A stretch of 39,845 nt of DNA from an uncultured Acidobacteriota bacterium (GTDB lineage: Bacteria; Acidobacteriota; JAAYUB01), in assembly GCA_937925645.1 (NCBI GenBank), contig CALAMB010000013.1, positions 1 through 39,845 on the forward strand, in the 5' to 3' direction. The notes beneath the pieces were generated by a model that was not told the DNA's origin, did not search any database, and saw nothing but the letters and a program-made list of their open reading frames with translations. Positions 14,787 to 22,998 of the stretch are shown piece by piece (the stretch's first letter is position 1; every line of letters begins with the position of its first letter). The position numbers and the translations under genes were made by a program.

Positions 14787-17700
14787 ATGCCAACCACGCT
14801 CCGGTTTTTGCTTGTCGCGACCCTCACCGTTGGTGCTTGTGTCGCGCTGCCCGTCCAGGATGCGGCCGCCGACACGGCAGCCGCCAAAGCCAGACTCCAG
14901 GAGATCGCCGCCGCCGTTAACCTCACCGTGGACGGCTGGGCCTGGACGCTCGACGGCCAGGCGTGGGAGGACTATCGACTGGGCCGCGGACTGACGGCCT
15001 CGCGCGTGGGCCTGCGCACCCGGATCCCCTGCCGCGAGTTCGTGGCGGCGGTGCCGGTGCTGGGCACGCCCACCATACTGAAATTGAAGTTGTACGCCCG
15101 CGGCCTCGTCGACGTGACCGTGCGGCAGGACGACCGCGTCGTCCAGGTCATCCGGCTCGACGGCGGCGGCGACCAGGGCGCCGAGGTCGTCAAGGAGGTG
15201 TTCCTCAACGATCCGCCGCCGATCACGGGTTCCACGATCGACCTCGAAGCGGTCAACAGCGGCCGGCGGCCGCCCCGCGGCGAGTTCTGGCCGCCCCGGC
15301 GCAATCCGCTGCCCGAGACCGGGCTCGTCTTCGCCGTCCGGGGCGCCGAGATGGATTACCTGGAGGCCCGCCCCATGGTCGCGGCGCTCCGCGACTGGGT
15401 GGACAGCCTGCAGACCGCCGAACGGCTGATCTGGCCGGAGCTGGTCCGCTACACCTTCACCCGCAAGCCCTTTCCCATCGAGGACCGCCGCGGCGTTCCC
15501 GCCGAACGTCTGGCCCAACTGGGCGACGCGTACGCGCGGGCGGTGCAGGCCCTCGATCTGGACGCCGTCAAGCGCGGCAGCCGCGACCGCCTCGAGGCCT
15601 CCCTGAAGCAGTCGCTGGCGGAGACCGCCGAGCTGCGCCGCTACGCCCAGGAGTTCAAGGTCCACCTCATCGGCAACGCCCACATCGACATCGCCTGGCT
15701 GTGGCGCATGGCCGAAACCAAGGAAGTGGCCCGCAACACCTACGCCACCGTCCTGAAAAACATGGACGAATACCCCGAGCTGGTGTACGCCCAGAGCCAG
15801 GCGCTGACGTACCGCTGGATGGAAGAGCGCGACCCGCAGCTCTTCCGGCAGATCGCCCAGCGGATCGCCGACGGGCGCTGGGAGGTGGTGGGCGGCACCT
15901 GGGTGGAACCCGACTGCAACCTGATCTCGGGCGAAAGCTGGGTGCGCCAGCTCCTGTTCGGCAAGCGGTACTTCAAGGAGAAGTTCGGGGTGGACGTCAC
16001 GATCGGCTGGAACCCCGACTCCTTCGGCTACAACTGGAACATGCCGCAGTTGTACCGCAAGAGCGGCCTCGACGTGTTCATCACCCAGAAGATCTGGTGG
16101 AACGACACGACGGTGTTCCCCCATTTCGTGTTCTGGTGGGAGGGCCCCGACGGCACCCGCCTGCTGACGTATTTTCCGCCCGAGGGCTACACGAGCCGGG
16201 TGGACCTGGCGGAAAACGCCGACGCCATCACCAAGTACCAGGCGACCACGGGGTGGCAGAAAAGTTTGATCCTGTACGGGCTGGGCGACCACGGCGGCGG
16301 CCCCAACCGCGAGATCCTCGACCGCGTCCGCCGCTACGGCCGGCTGCCGGTGGCGCCCCAGTACGTGCACGCCAAGGCGGGCGATTTCCTGAAACAGATC
16401 CCCGGCGACCTGGGCGACCGCATCCCCGTCTGGCGGGATGAGCTCTATCTCGAGTACCACCGCGGCACCTTCACCTCCCAGGCCCAGGTCAAGCGGAACA
16501 ACCGGCGGTGCGAAGCGGATCTGGGCGCGGCGGAGAAGGCGGCCACCTGGGCCCGGCTGCTGGGGGCGGCCTATCCCAAAGCCGACCTGGCGGCACTCTG
16601 GCAGGACGTGCTCACCAACCAGTTCCACGACATCCTGCCCGGCTCCTCCATCACCCCGGTCTACCGGGACGCCCTGGAGACTTACACCACCGTCCGGCGC
16701 AAGCTGGGCCGGATCGAGGACCAGGCGCTGCGCCGCGTGGGCGCCGCGGTGGACACGTCGCGGATCATGGGCATTCCCGTGGTGGTGTTCAATCCATTGT
16801 CGTGGGAGCGGTCCGATTTCGTCACCGCGGATCTGCCGGCCGCGTCCGGCGAACTGGCGCTGTGGACAGTGGACGGCAAGCCCGTGCCCGCCGAATTCAG
16901 CCGGGACGCGGAGACCGGCGCGCTCCGTGTCGCCTTCGTGGCCGAGAACGTGCCGTCGCTGGGTTACCGGGTGTTCGTGGCGCGGCCCGGGTCGCCCGGG
17001 CCGGCGGTCCTCGAGGTCAAGGCCGACCAGACGTTCCTGGAGAACCGGTGGCACCGCCTGGAGGTCGATCCCGAGAGCGGCCAAATCCGCAGCTTTCGGG
17101 ACAAGAAGCTGGACCGCGAGTTCGTCGCCCCCGGCCAGGCGATCAACGCCCTGCGGATCTACGAGGACATCCCGGAGAACTGGGACGCCTGGAACCTGGG
17201 CTTCACCGGCCGGGTGTGGCAGTTGAACCGGGCGGCGGCCGTGGAACTGGTCCATGCCTCCCCCGTGCGCGCCGTGCTCCGGGTGCGCCACAACTTCCTG
17301 GGTCCCGACAAGGATCGCTACGCGCCCACCGAAGACTTCCCCTCGTCGACCTTCACCCAGACCATCACCGTGTACCGCGCGCTCGACCGCGTGGATATCG
17401 CCACCGAGGCCGACTGGTGGGAGTCGCACCTGATGCTCAAGGCCGCCTTCCCCGTCTCCGTCACCAGCGATCTGGCCACCTACGAAATCCCGTTCGCCGC
17501 CATCGCCCGGAGCAACCGTCGCGAGACGCTGGCCGAAAAAGCCAGGTTCGAAGTGCCGGCTCTGCGCTGGGCCGACTTGTCCGATGCCGCCGGCGGCATC
17601 TCCGTGCTCAACGACAGCAAGCACGGCTACGACATTCATGGCAGCGAGATCGAGCTGTCACTGCTCCGCGCCCCCACCTGGCCCGACCCCATGGCCGATC

Positions 17701-18113
17701 GCGGCCGGCACGCGTTCACCTACTCCCTCTACACCCACGCCGGAAGCTGGATCGACGGCGCGACGGTGCGCCGCGGCGCCGAGCTCAACACGCCGCTCCG
17801 GGCTTGGGCGGAGACACGGCACCCCGGCAAGCTGCCCACCGCGCATAGCTTCGCCTCCGTGGACACCGTCGGCGTCATCCTCGAGACGGTCAAGCCGGCC
17901 GAGGACGGCGACGCCCTGATCTTCCGGTTCTATGAGTCGCTGGGCCGGCCCGACCGGGCCGTGCTCCAGCTGCCTGTCACGCCGGCGAAGGTATCCGAAA
18001 CCGATCTGATGGAGAATCCGATCCGGGATCTGGCGCCCGCCGGCGCCACGGTCACCCTCGACTTCGGGAAATTCGAGATCAAGACGCTGCGGGTCGTCCT
18101 CCCGCCGCGATGA
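14787..18113 (+). CDS. Exported GH38 alpha-mannosidase
   Basis: An 1108-residue glycoside hydrolase family 38 enzyme. HLIGNAHIDIAWLW (residues about 293-306) contains the zinc ligands His299 and Asp301. GWNPDSFGY holds the catalytic nucleophile Asp411, and LYGLGDHGGGP and FHDILPGSS are further family signatures. GH38 enzymes cleave alpha-mannosides with retention using Zn. The N-terminus is an export signal (MPTTLRFLLVATLTVGACVALP). VGAC at residue 18 could be a lipobox, so this may be a lipoprotein rather than a freely exported enzyme. ATG 14787 is preceded by AAAGGAGG. It is convergent with the lrp-type gene (14-base gap) and divergent from the DUF1684 gene. Most likely it trims mannose-containing glycans outside the cytoplasm. 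Confidence 0.92.
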   Translation: MPTTLRFLLVATLTVGACVALPVQDAAADTAAAKARLQEIAAAVNLTVDGWAWTLDGQAWEDYRLGRGLTASRVGLRTRIPCREFVAAVPVLGTPTILKLKLYARGLVDVTVRQDDRVVQVIRLDGGGDQGAEVVKEVFLNDPPPITGSTIDLEAVNSGRRPPRGEFWPPRRNPLPETGLVFAVRGAEMDYLEARPMVAALRDWVDSLQTAERLIWPELVRYTFTRKPFPIEDRRGVPAERLAQLGDAYARAVQALDLDAVKRGSRDRLEASLKQSLAETAELRRYAQEFKVHLIGNAHIDIAWLWRMAETKEVARNTYATVLKNMDEYPELVYAQSQALTYRWMEERDPQLFRQIAQRIADGRWEVVGGTWVEPDCNLISGESWVRQLLFGKRYFKEKFGVDVTIGWNPDSFGYNWNMPQLYRKSGLDVFITQKIWWNDTTVFPHFVFWWEGPDGTRLLTYFPPEGYTSRVDLAENADAITKYQATTGWQKSLILYGLGDHGGGPNREILDRVRRYGRLPVAPQYVHAKAGDFLKQIPGDLGDRIPVWRDELYLEYHRGTFTSQAQVKRNNRRCEADLGAAEKAATWARLLGAAYPKADLAALWQDVLTNQFHDILPGSSITPVYRDALETYTTVRRKLGRIEDQALRRVGAAVDTSRIMGIPVVVFNPLSWERSDFVTADLPAASGELALWTVDGKPVPAEFSRDAETGALRVAFVAENVPSLGYRVFVARPGSPGPAVLEVKADQTFLENRWHRLEVDPESGQIRSFRDKKLDREFVAPGQAINALRIYEDIPENWDAWNLGFTGRVWQLNRAAAVELVHASPVRAVLRVRHNFLGPDKDRYAPTEDFPSSTFTQTITVYRALDRVDIATEADWWESHLMLKAAFPVSVTSDLATYEIPFAAIARSNRRETLAEKARFEVPALRWADLSDAAGGISVLNDSKHGYDIHGSEIELSLLRAPTWPDPMADRGRHAFTYSLYTHAGSWIDGATVRRGAELNTPLRAWAETRHPGKLPTAHSFASVDTVGVILETVKPAEDGDALIFRFYESLGRPDRAVLQLPVTPAKVSETDLMENPIRDLAPAGATVTLDFGKFEIKTLRVVLPPR

Positions 18114-18127
18114 CGCTCCGGGACCGC

Positions 18128-18601
18128 CTACCGGACACGCGGCACCGGGACTTCCCGGAGAATGGGGGCCTCCAGCGAGATCAGCGTCTCCGTCGACTGG
18201 ATCTCGGGGATCGACTGCAGCCGCTCGATGAGCAGGTCGTGCAGTCCCCGCGTGCTACGGGCCACAATCTTTAAAAAGATGTTGTACTTGCCGGTGGTGT
18301 AGTGGGCCTCCAGGATTTCCGGCACCCCCCGGAGCTGTTTGATCACGGTCTTGTAGTCCCGCGCGTTGTGCAGGTTGATGCCCACGAACGCGCAGACGTC
18401 ATAACCGATCCGGACCGGATCGACCACAATCCGCGACCCGCGGATCACACCCTGTTCCTTTAATTTGTTGAAGCGGACGTGGATCGTCCCGCCCGAGACC
18501 AGCAGGTCCCGCGCCAGCTCCTGGAACGGCCGGCGCGCATCCCGCTGAAGGGCCCGCAGTATTTCACCGTCCAATTTGTCAATCTCATAATCGGGTGCCA
18601 T
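18128..18601 (-). CDS. Lrp/AsnC-family transcriptional regulator
   Basis: A 157-residue regulator. The N-terminal helix-turn-helix covers about residues 8-55 (DKLDGEILRALQRDARRPFQELA, then GTIHVRFNKLKEQGVIRGSRIVVD). The C-terminal RAM/ligand-sensing domain covers about 65-150 (VGINLHNARDYKTVIKQL, YTTGKYNIFLKIVA, IPEIQSTETLISLEAPI). Members bind amino acids and form octamers. ATG 18601 has AGAGGTG five bases upstream. It is divergent from asnA across a very AT-rich 142-base spacer, the same arrangement as asnC/asnA of E. coli. It is therefore likely to control asnA and itself in response to asparagine or another amino acid. Confidence 0.93.
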   Translation of the reverse strand: MAPDYEIDKLDGEILRALQRDARRPFQELARDLLVSGGTIHVRFNKLKEQGVIRGSRIVVDPVRIGYDVCAFVGINLHNARDYKTVIKQLRGVPEILEAHYTTGKYNIFLKIVARSTRGLHDLLIERLQSIPEIQSTETLISLEAPILREVPVPRVR

Positions 18602-18743
18602 TTTTCACCTCTAATATTCCAGTATTAACAATGAAACAGCCAATAAAATATCCAAAATATAATAATATCGACAATATACAAATAAATCTTTACTTAGTAA
18701 ACCTAATAATTTAAATAACAATAAATTTTTCAGGAAGGATGTT
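18602..18743 (+). promoter_or_regulatory. AT-rich divergent regulatory region between lrp-type gene and asnA
   Basis: The 142-base spacer is about 78% A+T in an otherwise roughly two-thirds G+C window. It holds a consensus -10 (TATAAT, 18658-18663) without a clear -35. It also holds the inverted repeat TTTACT-T-AGTAAA (18689-18701), a plausible Lrp/AsnC operator half-site pair. Both flanking genes have good ribosome sites at its ends, so it must hold both promoters; the exact hexamers cannot be fixed because AT-rich DNA gives many chance matches. Confidence 0.6.
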
Positions 18744-19769
18744 ATGCATTCACTTCTCGCACCCACTCCCGAACTGGTGGAACTGGAACAGGCCATATTC
18801 TTCATCAAGGACCATTTTCAGCGGTCGCTGGCGCAGTTGCTGCTGTTGACCCGGGTCACCTGCCCGCTGTTCGTGGATCAGAATTCCGGGCTGCAGGACA
18901 ATCTGAACGGTGTGGAAACTCCCGTCCGCTTTCAGGCAAACCAGTTGGGTGATCGTCATCTCGAAGTGGTGCAATCGCTGGCCAAATGGAAGCGGTATGC
19001 CCTGTTCCGTTACGGCGTGCCGGCGGGTCGTGGCATTTATTGCGACATGAACGCCCTTCGCCCCGACGAAGGCGACCTCGCCAGCGCCATCCACTCGGTC
19101 CACGTGGACCAGTGGGACTGGGAACTGGCCATTCGCCGCGAGGACCGCACCCCGGCGACCCTGCGGCACACGGTCGCGCGCATCTACGCCGCCATGCGCC
19201 GCACGGAGCGGGCCGCCTGCCGCCGCTTCGGGATGACGCCCGATCTGCCGCGCCGGATCACCTTCGTTCACAGCGAGGACCTGTGCCGGCAGTTTCCGCA
19301 CCTGACCCCGCGACAGCGCGAGGACCTGGCCTGCCACCAACACCGGGCGATCTTTCTGGTGGGAATCGGCGGCCGTTTGCCCGACGGCGGCGTTCACGAC
19401 GGCCGGGCCCCGGATTACGACGACTGGTCCACTCCGACCGGGGACGGCCGGCACGGTTTGAACGGCGACATTCTCGTCTGGAGCCCGGTGCTGCAGCGGG
19501 CGCTCGAACTGTCCTCCATGGGCATCCGGGTGGACGCCGAGGCGCTGGTCCGCCAGTGCGCCGCCCGCGGTTGCCTCGACCGTTTGGAATTGCCCTGGCA
19601 CCGGCTGTTGCTGGACGGACGGCTGCCGGAGAGCATCGGCGGCGGGATCGGCCAGTCGCGCCTGTGCATGTTCCTGCTGCGGCGACGGCACATCGGCGAA
19701 GTCCAAGCCAGTCTCTGGCCGGACCACGTGATCGACCGCTGCCGGCAGGAGCGGATCATCCTGCTGTAG
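18744..19769 (+). CDS. asnA: Aspartate-ammonia ligase (asparagine synthetase A)
   Basis: A 341-residue AsnA, close to the usual 330, which makes asparagine from aspartate, ammonia and ATP in the cytoplasm. Family blocks are present in order: FIKDHFQRSLAQLL near the N-terminus, SGLQDNLNGVETPV (about 48-61), QSLAKWKRYAL (about 77-87), YCDMNALRPDE, HSVHVDQWDWE, DDWSTPTGDGRHGLNGDILVW and the C-terminal GGGIGQSRLCMFLL. AsnA is a class II aminoacyl-tRNA-synthetase-fold enzyme unrelated to glutamine-dependent AsnB. ATG 18744 has AGGAAGG six bases upstream. Divergent to the Lrp/AsnC-type regulator, its likely controller. Confidence 0.96.
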   Translation: MHSLLAPTPELVELEQAIFFIKDHFQRSLAQLLLLTRVTCPLFVDQNSGLQDNLNGVETPVRFQANQLGDRHLEVVQSLAKWKRYALFRYGVPAGRGIYCDMNALRPDEGDLASAIHSVHVDQWDWELAIRREDRTPATLRHTVARIYAAMRRTERAACRRFGMTPDLPRRITFVHSEDLCRQFPHLTPRQREDLACHQHRAIFLVGIGGRLPDGGVHDGRAPDYDDWSTPTGDGRHGLNGDILVWSPVLQRALELSSMGIRVDAEALVRQCAARGCLDRLELPWHRLLLDGRLPESIGGGIGQSRLCMFLLRRRHIGEVQASLWPDHVIDRCRQERIILL

Positions 19770-19928
19770 CCGGCGCCGGATTTCCTGCCGGCACAAAAAA
19801 AACCGTCAACTTTTCTCCGGTTCCTGTTTAAACTAGGAGCGCTCCGCTGTCCGTTCGAATCGACGGCCGGTCATGCTCCGCCGCGCATGGCGGGCTTGCC
19901 GCCAAACCGACCTCCCGACGAGGTGTTC

Positions 19929-21494
19929 ATGGTCGTACTGAGCTTCCTGGACTGGTTCTGGATCGTCGCCTTCCTGCTGCTGATGGTGGGCAGCGGCATT
20001 CTCTTTTACCGCCTGGGCAAGCGCTCTGAAGCGGACTTCTTTCTCGCCGGCCGCGGCCTGCCGTGGTGGCTGCCGGCGTCGTCGGTGTACGCCACTCACA
20101 CCGCCACCGACACGCCCATGTGGGTGTCCGGCGTGATCTACAAGCACGGCCTGGCCGGTCTCTGGTACACCTTTTTCTCGGCCTGGTGCGCCATCAGCGC
20201 CTTCGTTTCGGCGCGGATCTTCCGCCGTTCGCTGGCGTACACCCAGGCCGAGTGGCAGACCCTCCGGTTCGGCGGCCTCCCCTCCCATCTGCTTCGGGGC
20301 TGGACCGCCGGCTGGCAGGTGTTCATGAACATGTTCATCCTGGGCTGGGTGGGCATCGCCATGGGCAAGATCTGCCACTACCTGTTCGGCTGGCATCCGT
20401 TCGTCGGGCTGATGGTGTTCTCGGCCGCCTGCGCCGTGTACGTGCTGGCCGCCGGGTACTGGGGCGTGGTGATGGCCGACTTCCAGCAAGGCATCATCGC
20501 CTTCGTCGCCATCCTGATCGTCTCATTTTGGGGCATCGCCGCGGCCGGCGGTCCGGCGGCGATCGTAACCAAACTCGAGGCGCTGGGGCAGGCGCACCGG
20601 CTCAACCCGTTCGCGTTCACCGGCTGGTTCGGCGGCGACTTCCCCATCGCCTGGTTCCTGACCATGGTGGTCATCGCCGTGATCGGCGGCTTCGGCATGG
20701 GCACCAGCATCGACTGGTACGCCGAGGCCCAGCGGATCCAGTCCGCCCGGTCGGTCAAGGACGCCGCCTGGTGCATCTGGAGCGGCACCGCCCTGGTGCT
20801 CATGCGCAATGCCATCTGGGGCGCGGCGGTGCTGGGATTCTTCGTGCTCTACCCCGACCTGACCGAGGTCAAGGACTACGAGATGGCCTGGTTCCGGTTG
20901 GGGTTTGACAACCTGCCGGCCGGGATGCTGGGGTTCTTCTTCGCCGCCATCGTGGCCATCCACATCTCCACCATCTCCACGCATCTGAACCTGGGGGCGG
21001 TGTACATGACCCGCGACCTGTACCACCATTACCTGCGGCCGGAAGCGGACGAGCGCCAGCTCGTGTGGGTGGGCCGGCTCTCCACCCTGCTGCTGCTGCT
21101 GGGCTCCTTCGTCTTCGGCTCCATCATGGAAAACATCACCGAGTGGCTGATCTTCGCCCTGTGGATCATGGCGGCCGGCGTGTGGCTGCCCAACATTCTT
21201 CAGGTGGTCTGGTGGCGGTTCAACGGCTGGGCGTACCTGGCCTCCTGGATCGCCAACCTGGTCCTGTCGTGGCTCGTGGTCTGGGTGCTGCCCGCCTTCG
21301 GCGTCATCCCGGCCCTCCAGGACTACCAGCAGTTCTGGCTGCTCATGGTGCTGGGCGCGCTGGTCTACGTCCCGGTGACGTTCCTGACGAAGCCCGAGGA
21401 CATGAAACACCTGGTCAAGTACTACGTCATGTCCCGCCCCATCGGCTGGTGGGGACCCGTCCGGCGCGAAGCCGAGAAGCTTGGCTTGCTCTAG
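19929..21494 (+). CDS. Sodium:solute symporter (SSS family)
   Basis: A 521-residue membrane protein with about 13 hydrophobic helices. The family opening is visible (VGSGILFYRLGKRSEADFFLAGRGLPWWLPASSVYAT). It is followed by TDTPMWVSGVIYKHGLAGLW and, later, FFFAAIVAIHISTISTHLNLGAVYMTRDLY, the helix-8-type segment with the Ser/Thr residues that form the sodium site. The solute is not identifiable. ATG 19929 is chosen because the hydrophobic N-terminus starts there and GAGG lies just upstream; the frame is open to 19887 without added support. Upstream (19770-19928) I see only a weak promoter-like pair. Twelve bases downstream starts a run of three tiny membrane-protein genes. Confidence 0.88.
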   Translation: MVVLSFLDWFWIVAFLLLMVGSGILFYRLGKRSEADFFLAGRGLPWWLPASSVYATHTATDTPMWVSGVIYKHGLAGLWYTFFSAWCAISAFVSARIFRRSLAYTQAEWQTLRFGGLPSHLLRGWTAGWQVFMNMFILGWVGIAMGKICHYLFGWHPFVGLMVFSAACAVYVLAAGYWGVVMADFQQGIIAFVAILIVSFWGIAAAGGPAAIVTKLEALGQAHRLNPFAFTGWFGGDFPIAWFLTMVVIAVIGGFGMGTSIDWYAEAQRIQSARSVKDAAWCIWSGTALVLMRNAIWGAAVLGFFVLYPDLTEVKDYEMAWFRLGFDNLPAGMLGFFFAAIVAIHISTISTHLNLGAVYMTRDLYHHYLRPEADERQLVWVGRLSTLLLLLGSFVFGSIMENITEWLIFALWIMAAGVWLPNILQVVWWRFNGWAYLASWIANLVLSWLVVWVLPAFGVIPALQDYQQFWLLMVLGALVYVPVTFLTKPEDMKHLVKYYVMSRPIGWWGPVRREAEKLGLL

Positions 21495-21506
21495 AGGAGG
21501 TGCGCC

Positions 21507-21803
21507 ATGGCATTCATCCGCAGACAATGGACGCCCCGGGAGGCGGACGAGTGGACGCGCGAGGACTGGATCGCCATCGTCCTGTCACCCTTCGCCTATG
21601 CGGCGTTGATGGTGGGCACGGCGCTCAGCGTGATGCTGATGCCGGTGGGTTACGTCATCCTGGCCGCCGGCGTTGTCCTGACGCTGGTGATGCATTGGGT
21701 CATCAACCCCAAGCTGTCCACCGTTTCGGACGAATATGAGAAGAAGCAGAAGGCCTACCTGGAAGAGCTCGAACGGCAGGTGAAGTGGGAGGACGAGCCA
21801 TGA
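21507..21803 (+). CDS. Small two-helix membrane protein, symporter-associated
   Basis: A 98-residue protein. Two hydrophobic helices lie at about 21-44 (WIAIVLSPFAYAALMVGTAL) and 46-66 (MPVGYVILAAGVVLTLVMHWVI). A charged C-terminal helix follows (SDEYEKKQKAYLEELERQ) that could form a coiled coil. ATG 21507 has GAGGAGG seven bases upstream. It starts 12 bases after the symporter stop, and its own stop overlaps the next start (ATGA). I do not recognise the family. Position suggests an accessory or stabilising subunit of the symporter, as described for small partners of some Na+-coupled transporters. Confidence 0.8.
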   Translation: MAFIRRQWTPREADEWTREDWIAIVLSPFAYAALMVGTALSVMLMPVGYVILAAGVVLTLVMHWVINPKLSTVSDEYEKKQKAYLEELERQVKWEDEP

Positions 21804-21937
21804 ACGAAGGGTTGAAAATGCTGATGGGGATGTCGCTGGCGTACGTCACCTCTTTCGCCGGACTGATCCTGGCCTGGTACGCGTACCGCAAGCGCATTCG
21901 CGGTCGCTCCGGTGACAAAAAGGAGGACGACCGATGA
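21800..21937 (+). CDS. Tiny single-helix membrane protein (45 aa), symporter-associated
   Basis: Starts at ATG 21800, overlapping the previous stop by four bases (ATGA). It ends at 21937, overlapping the next start the same way. One hydrophobic helix (MLMGMSLAYVTSFAGLILAW, about 7-26) is followed by a basic segment YRKRIRGRSGDKK. The C-terminal pattern W-x2-YR-x(n)-GDK is shared with the 36-residue protein that follows. Function unknown; coupling suggests a subunit or assembly factor for the symporter. Confidence 0.7.
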   Translation: MNEGLKMLMGMSLAYVTSFAGLILAWYAYRKRIRGRSGDKKEDDR

Positions 21938-22044
21938 CTGATTTCTGGTTCGGGATCGTGATTCCCGGGGCGGTGCTGGCGTTCTCGTTCCTCATCACCT
22001 GGTTGCTGTACCGGCACTTCGCCCGCATCGCCGGTGACAAGTAG
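21934..22044 (+). CDS. Tiny single-helix membrane protein (36 aa), symporter-associated
   Basis: Starts at ATG 21934 with an AGGAGG ribosome site 7 bases upstream, inside the previous gene, and a four-base ATGA overlap with that gene. Helix at about 5-25 (WFGIVIPGAVLAFSFLITWLL) followed by YRHFARIAGDK. The W-x2-YR ... GDK ending resembles the preceding 45-residue protein, suggesting a tandem duplication. It is the last gene of the symporter unit; 59 bases separate it from the convergent ferredoxin-like gene. Confidence 0.65.
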   Translation: MTDFWFGIVIPGAVLAFSFLITWLLYRHFARIAGDK

Positions 22045-22103
22045 GTCCGGCCGAGCGGACGGCTCGTTCCTCCGGCGGGATACGCCATCCGGGCACGTTC
22101 CCT

Positions 22104-22955
22104 TCAGGCCGTCCAGAGCCGGGCGGCGGCGGGCACATCGCGGCGGTCCCGCAGCCGGATGGCCTCCGCCGCGCACTCGGCCCGGCAGATGCCGCACCCG
22201 AAACATTGCCGCACATCCACTTCCGTCTTACCGGTCCCCGCGCTATAAGCCAGTGCACCGAACGGGCAGAGGCGCAGGCACTGCCGGCAGCCGGTGCAGG
22301 CAGACGCGTCGACGGATGCGACATACTCCGCCCGGAACAGAATGGGGATGCGGTGTCCCACGCTGGCCTTGAGCGCCAGGCAGTCCGCCCGGTCGCAATT
22401 GCAGAGGCCGGCGATGAAGGGCGTGACGAATGTCCAGACGGTGTGGCACAGCCCCTCGTGCTCCAGTTCCCGCATGGCAGCCAAAGCTTCGGCCTTGTCC
22501 ACGGGCTCCACACCGGCGCGGTCCGGTCCGGCGTAGAAACTCCCATCCAAGCCGGTGATGATTTCGGCGAATCGGCCGCCGTTCGGCCCCACGCTGATCC
22601 CGTAGCAGTACCGTTTCTCCTGGCCCAAGGTCACCTGCCGGCAGATGCAGCTCACGCGGACCACCGAGTTGACCAGCTCGAAGATCCGGGCCACCTCCTC
22701 AATGGGCACCACCTGGCCGAAATGGTACGGGCGCATCCGCCGGCCGCTCCAGCGCCGCACCAGCGCGCGGAGAAATCCGGGCAGCCGGTCGAGTTCCTCC
22801 ATCCGAGCGGTGTCGCGTTTCAACCCGTCCAGATCCGTGACGAATGATTTGATGAACCGCTGGCGCCGCACGTCCGAGAGCAGGTCCTCGGAATAGTTGG
22901 CCGCTTCGAGATACCATCTCCGGCCTTCACCGTGCTTGAGGCAGAACTCACACAT
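22104..22955 (-). CDS. Cysteine-rich 2x[4Fe-4S] ferredoxin-type protein
   Basis: A 283-residue protein with a C-terminal bacterial-ferredoxin module. Its two clusters are C220-x2-C223-x2-C226-x3-C230-P and C251-x2-C254-x2-C257-x3-C261. The roughly 215-residue N-terminal part is unusual for a ferredoxin. It begins MCEFCLKHGEG and has further cysteines at CICRQ (103/105), YCYG (117) and CNCDRADC (185/187/192), which could bind another metal or cluster. ATG 22955 is preceded by AAGGAGGT; longer frames upstream lack support. It starts 43 bases after the VanX-type gene and may share its transcript. Probably an electron carrier or oxidoreductase subunit; partner and substrate unknown. Confidence 0.85.
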   Translation of the reverse strand: MCEFCLKHGEGRRWYLEAANYSEDLLSDVRRQRFIKSFVTDLDGLKRDTARMEELDRLPGFLRALVRRWSGRRMRPYHFGQVVPIEEVARIFELVNSVVRVSCICRQVTLGQEKRYCYGISVGPNGGRFAEIITGLDGSFYAGPDRAGVEPVDKAEALAAMRELEHEGLCHTVWTFVTPFIAGLCNCDRADCLALKASVGHRIPILFRAEYVASVDASACTGCRQCLRLCPFGALAYSAGTGKTEVDVRQCFGCGICRAECAAEAIRLRDRRDVPAAARLWTA

Positions 22956-22998
22956 CGATGACCTCCTTCCGCCGGCTGGACGGACCGGCGCGTCCCCG

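Noticed and set aside
14691..17639. 982-codon open frame on the minus strand opposite the alpha-mannosidase
   Set aside because: It is a frame shadow produced by GC-rich codon use. The plus-strand frame has full GH38 motifs, a signal peptide and a ribosome site; the antisense product is low-complexity with no domain.
18611..18808. 65-codon minus-strand frame in the lrp/asnA spacer
   Set aside because: Most of it is the AT-rich spacer and the antisense of asnA; no ribosome site and no homology pattern.
19769..19803. GCCGGC inverted repeat followed by an A-run after asnA
   Set aside because: On the asnA transcript the hairpin would be followed by A, not U, and on the opposite strand the U-run precedes the hairpin, so it is not an intrinsic terminator in either direction.
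19798..19828. Possible promoter for the first symporter
   Set aside because: TCAACT, 17 bases, TAAACT is a poor match at the -35 (3 of 6) and is not clearly better than chance.
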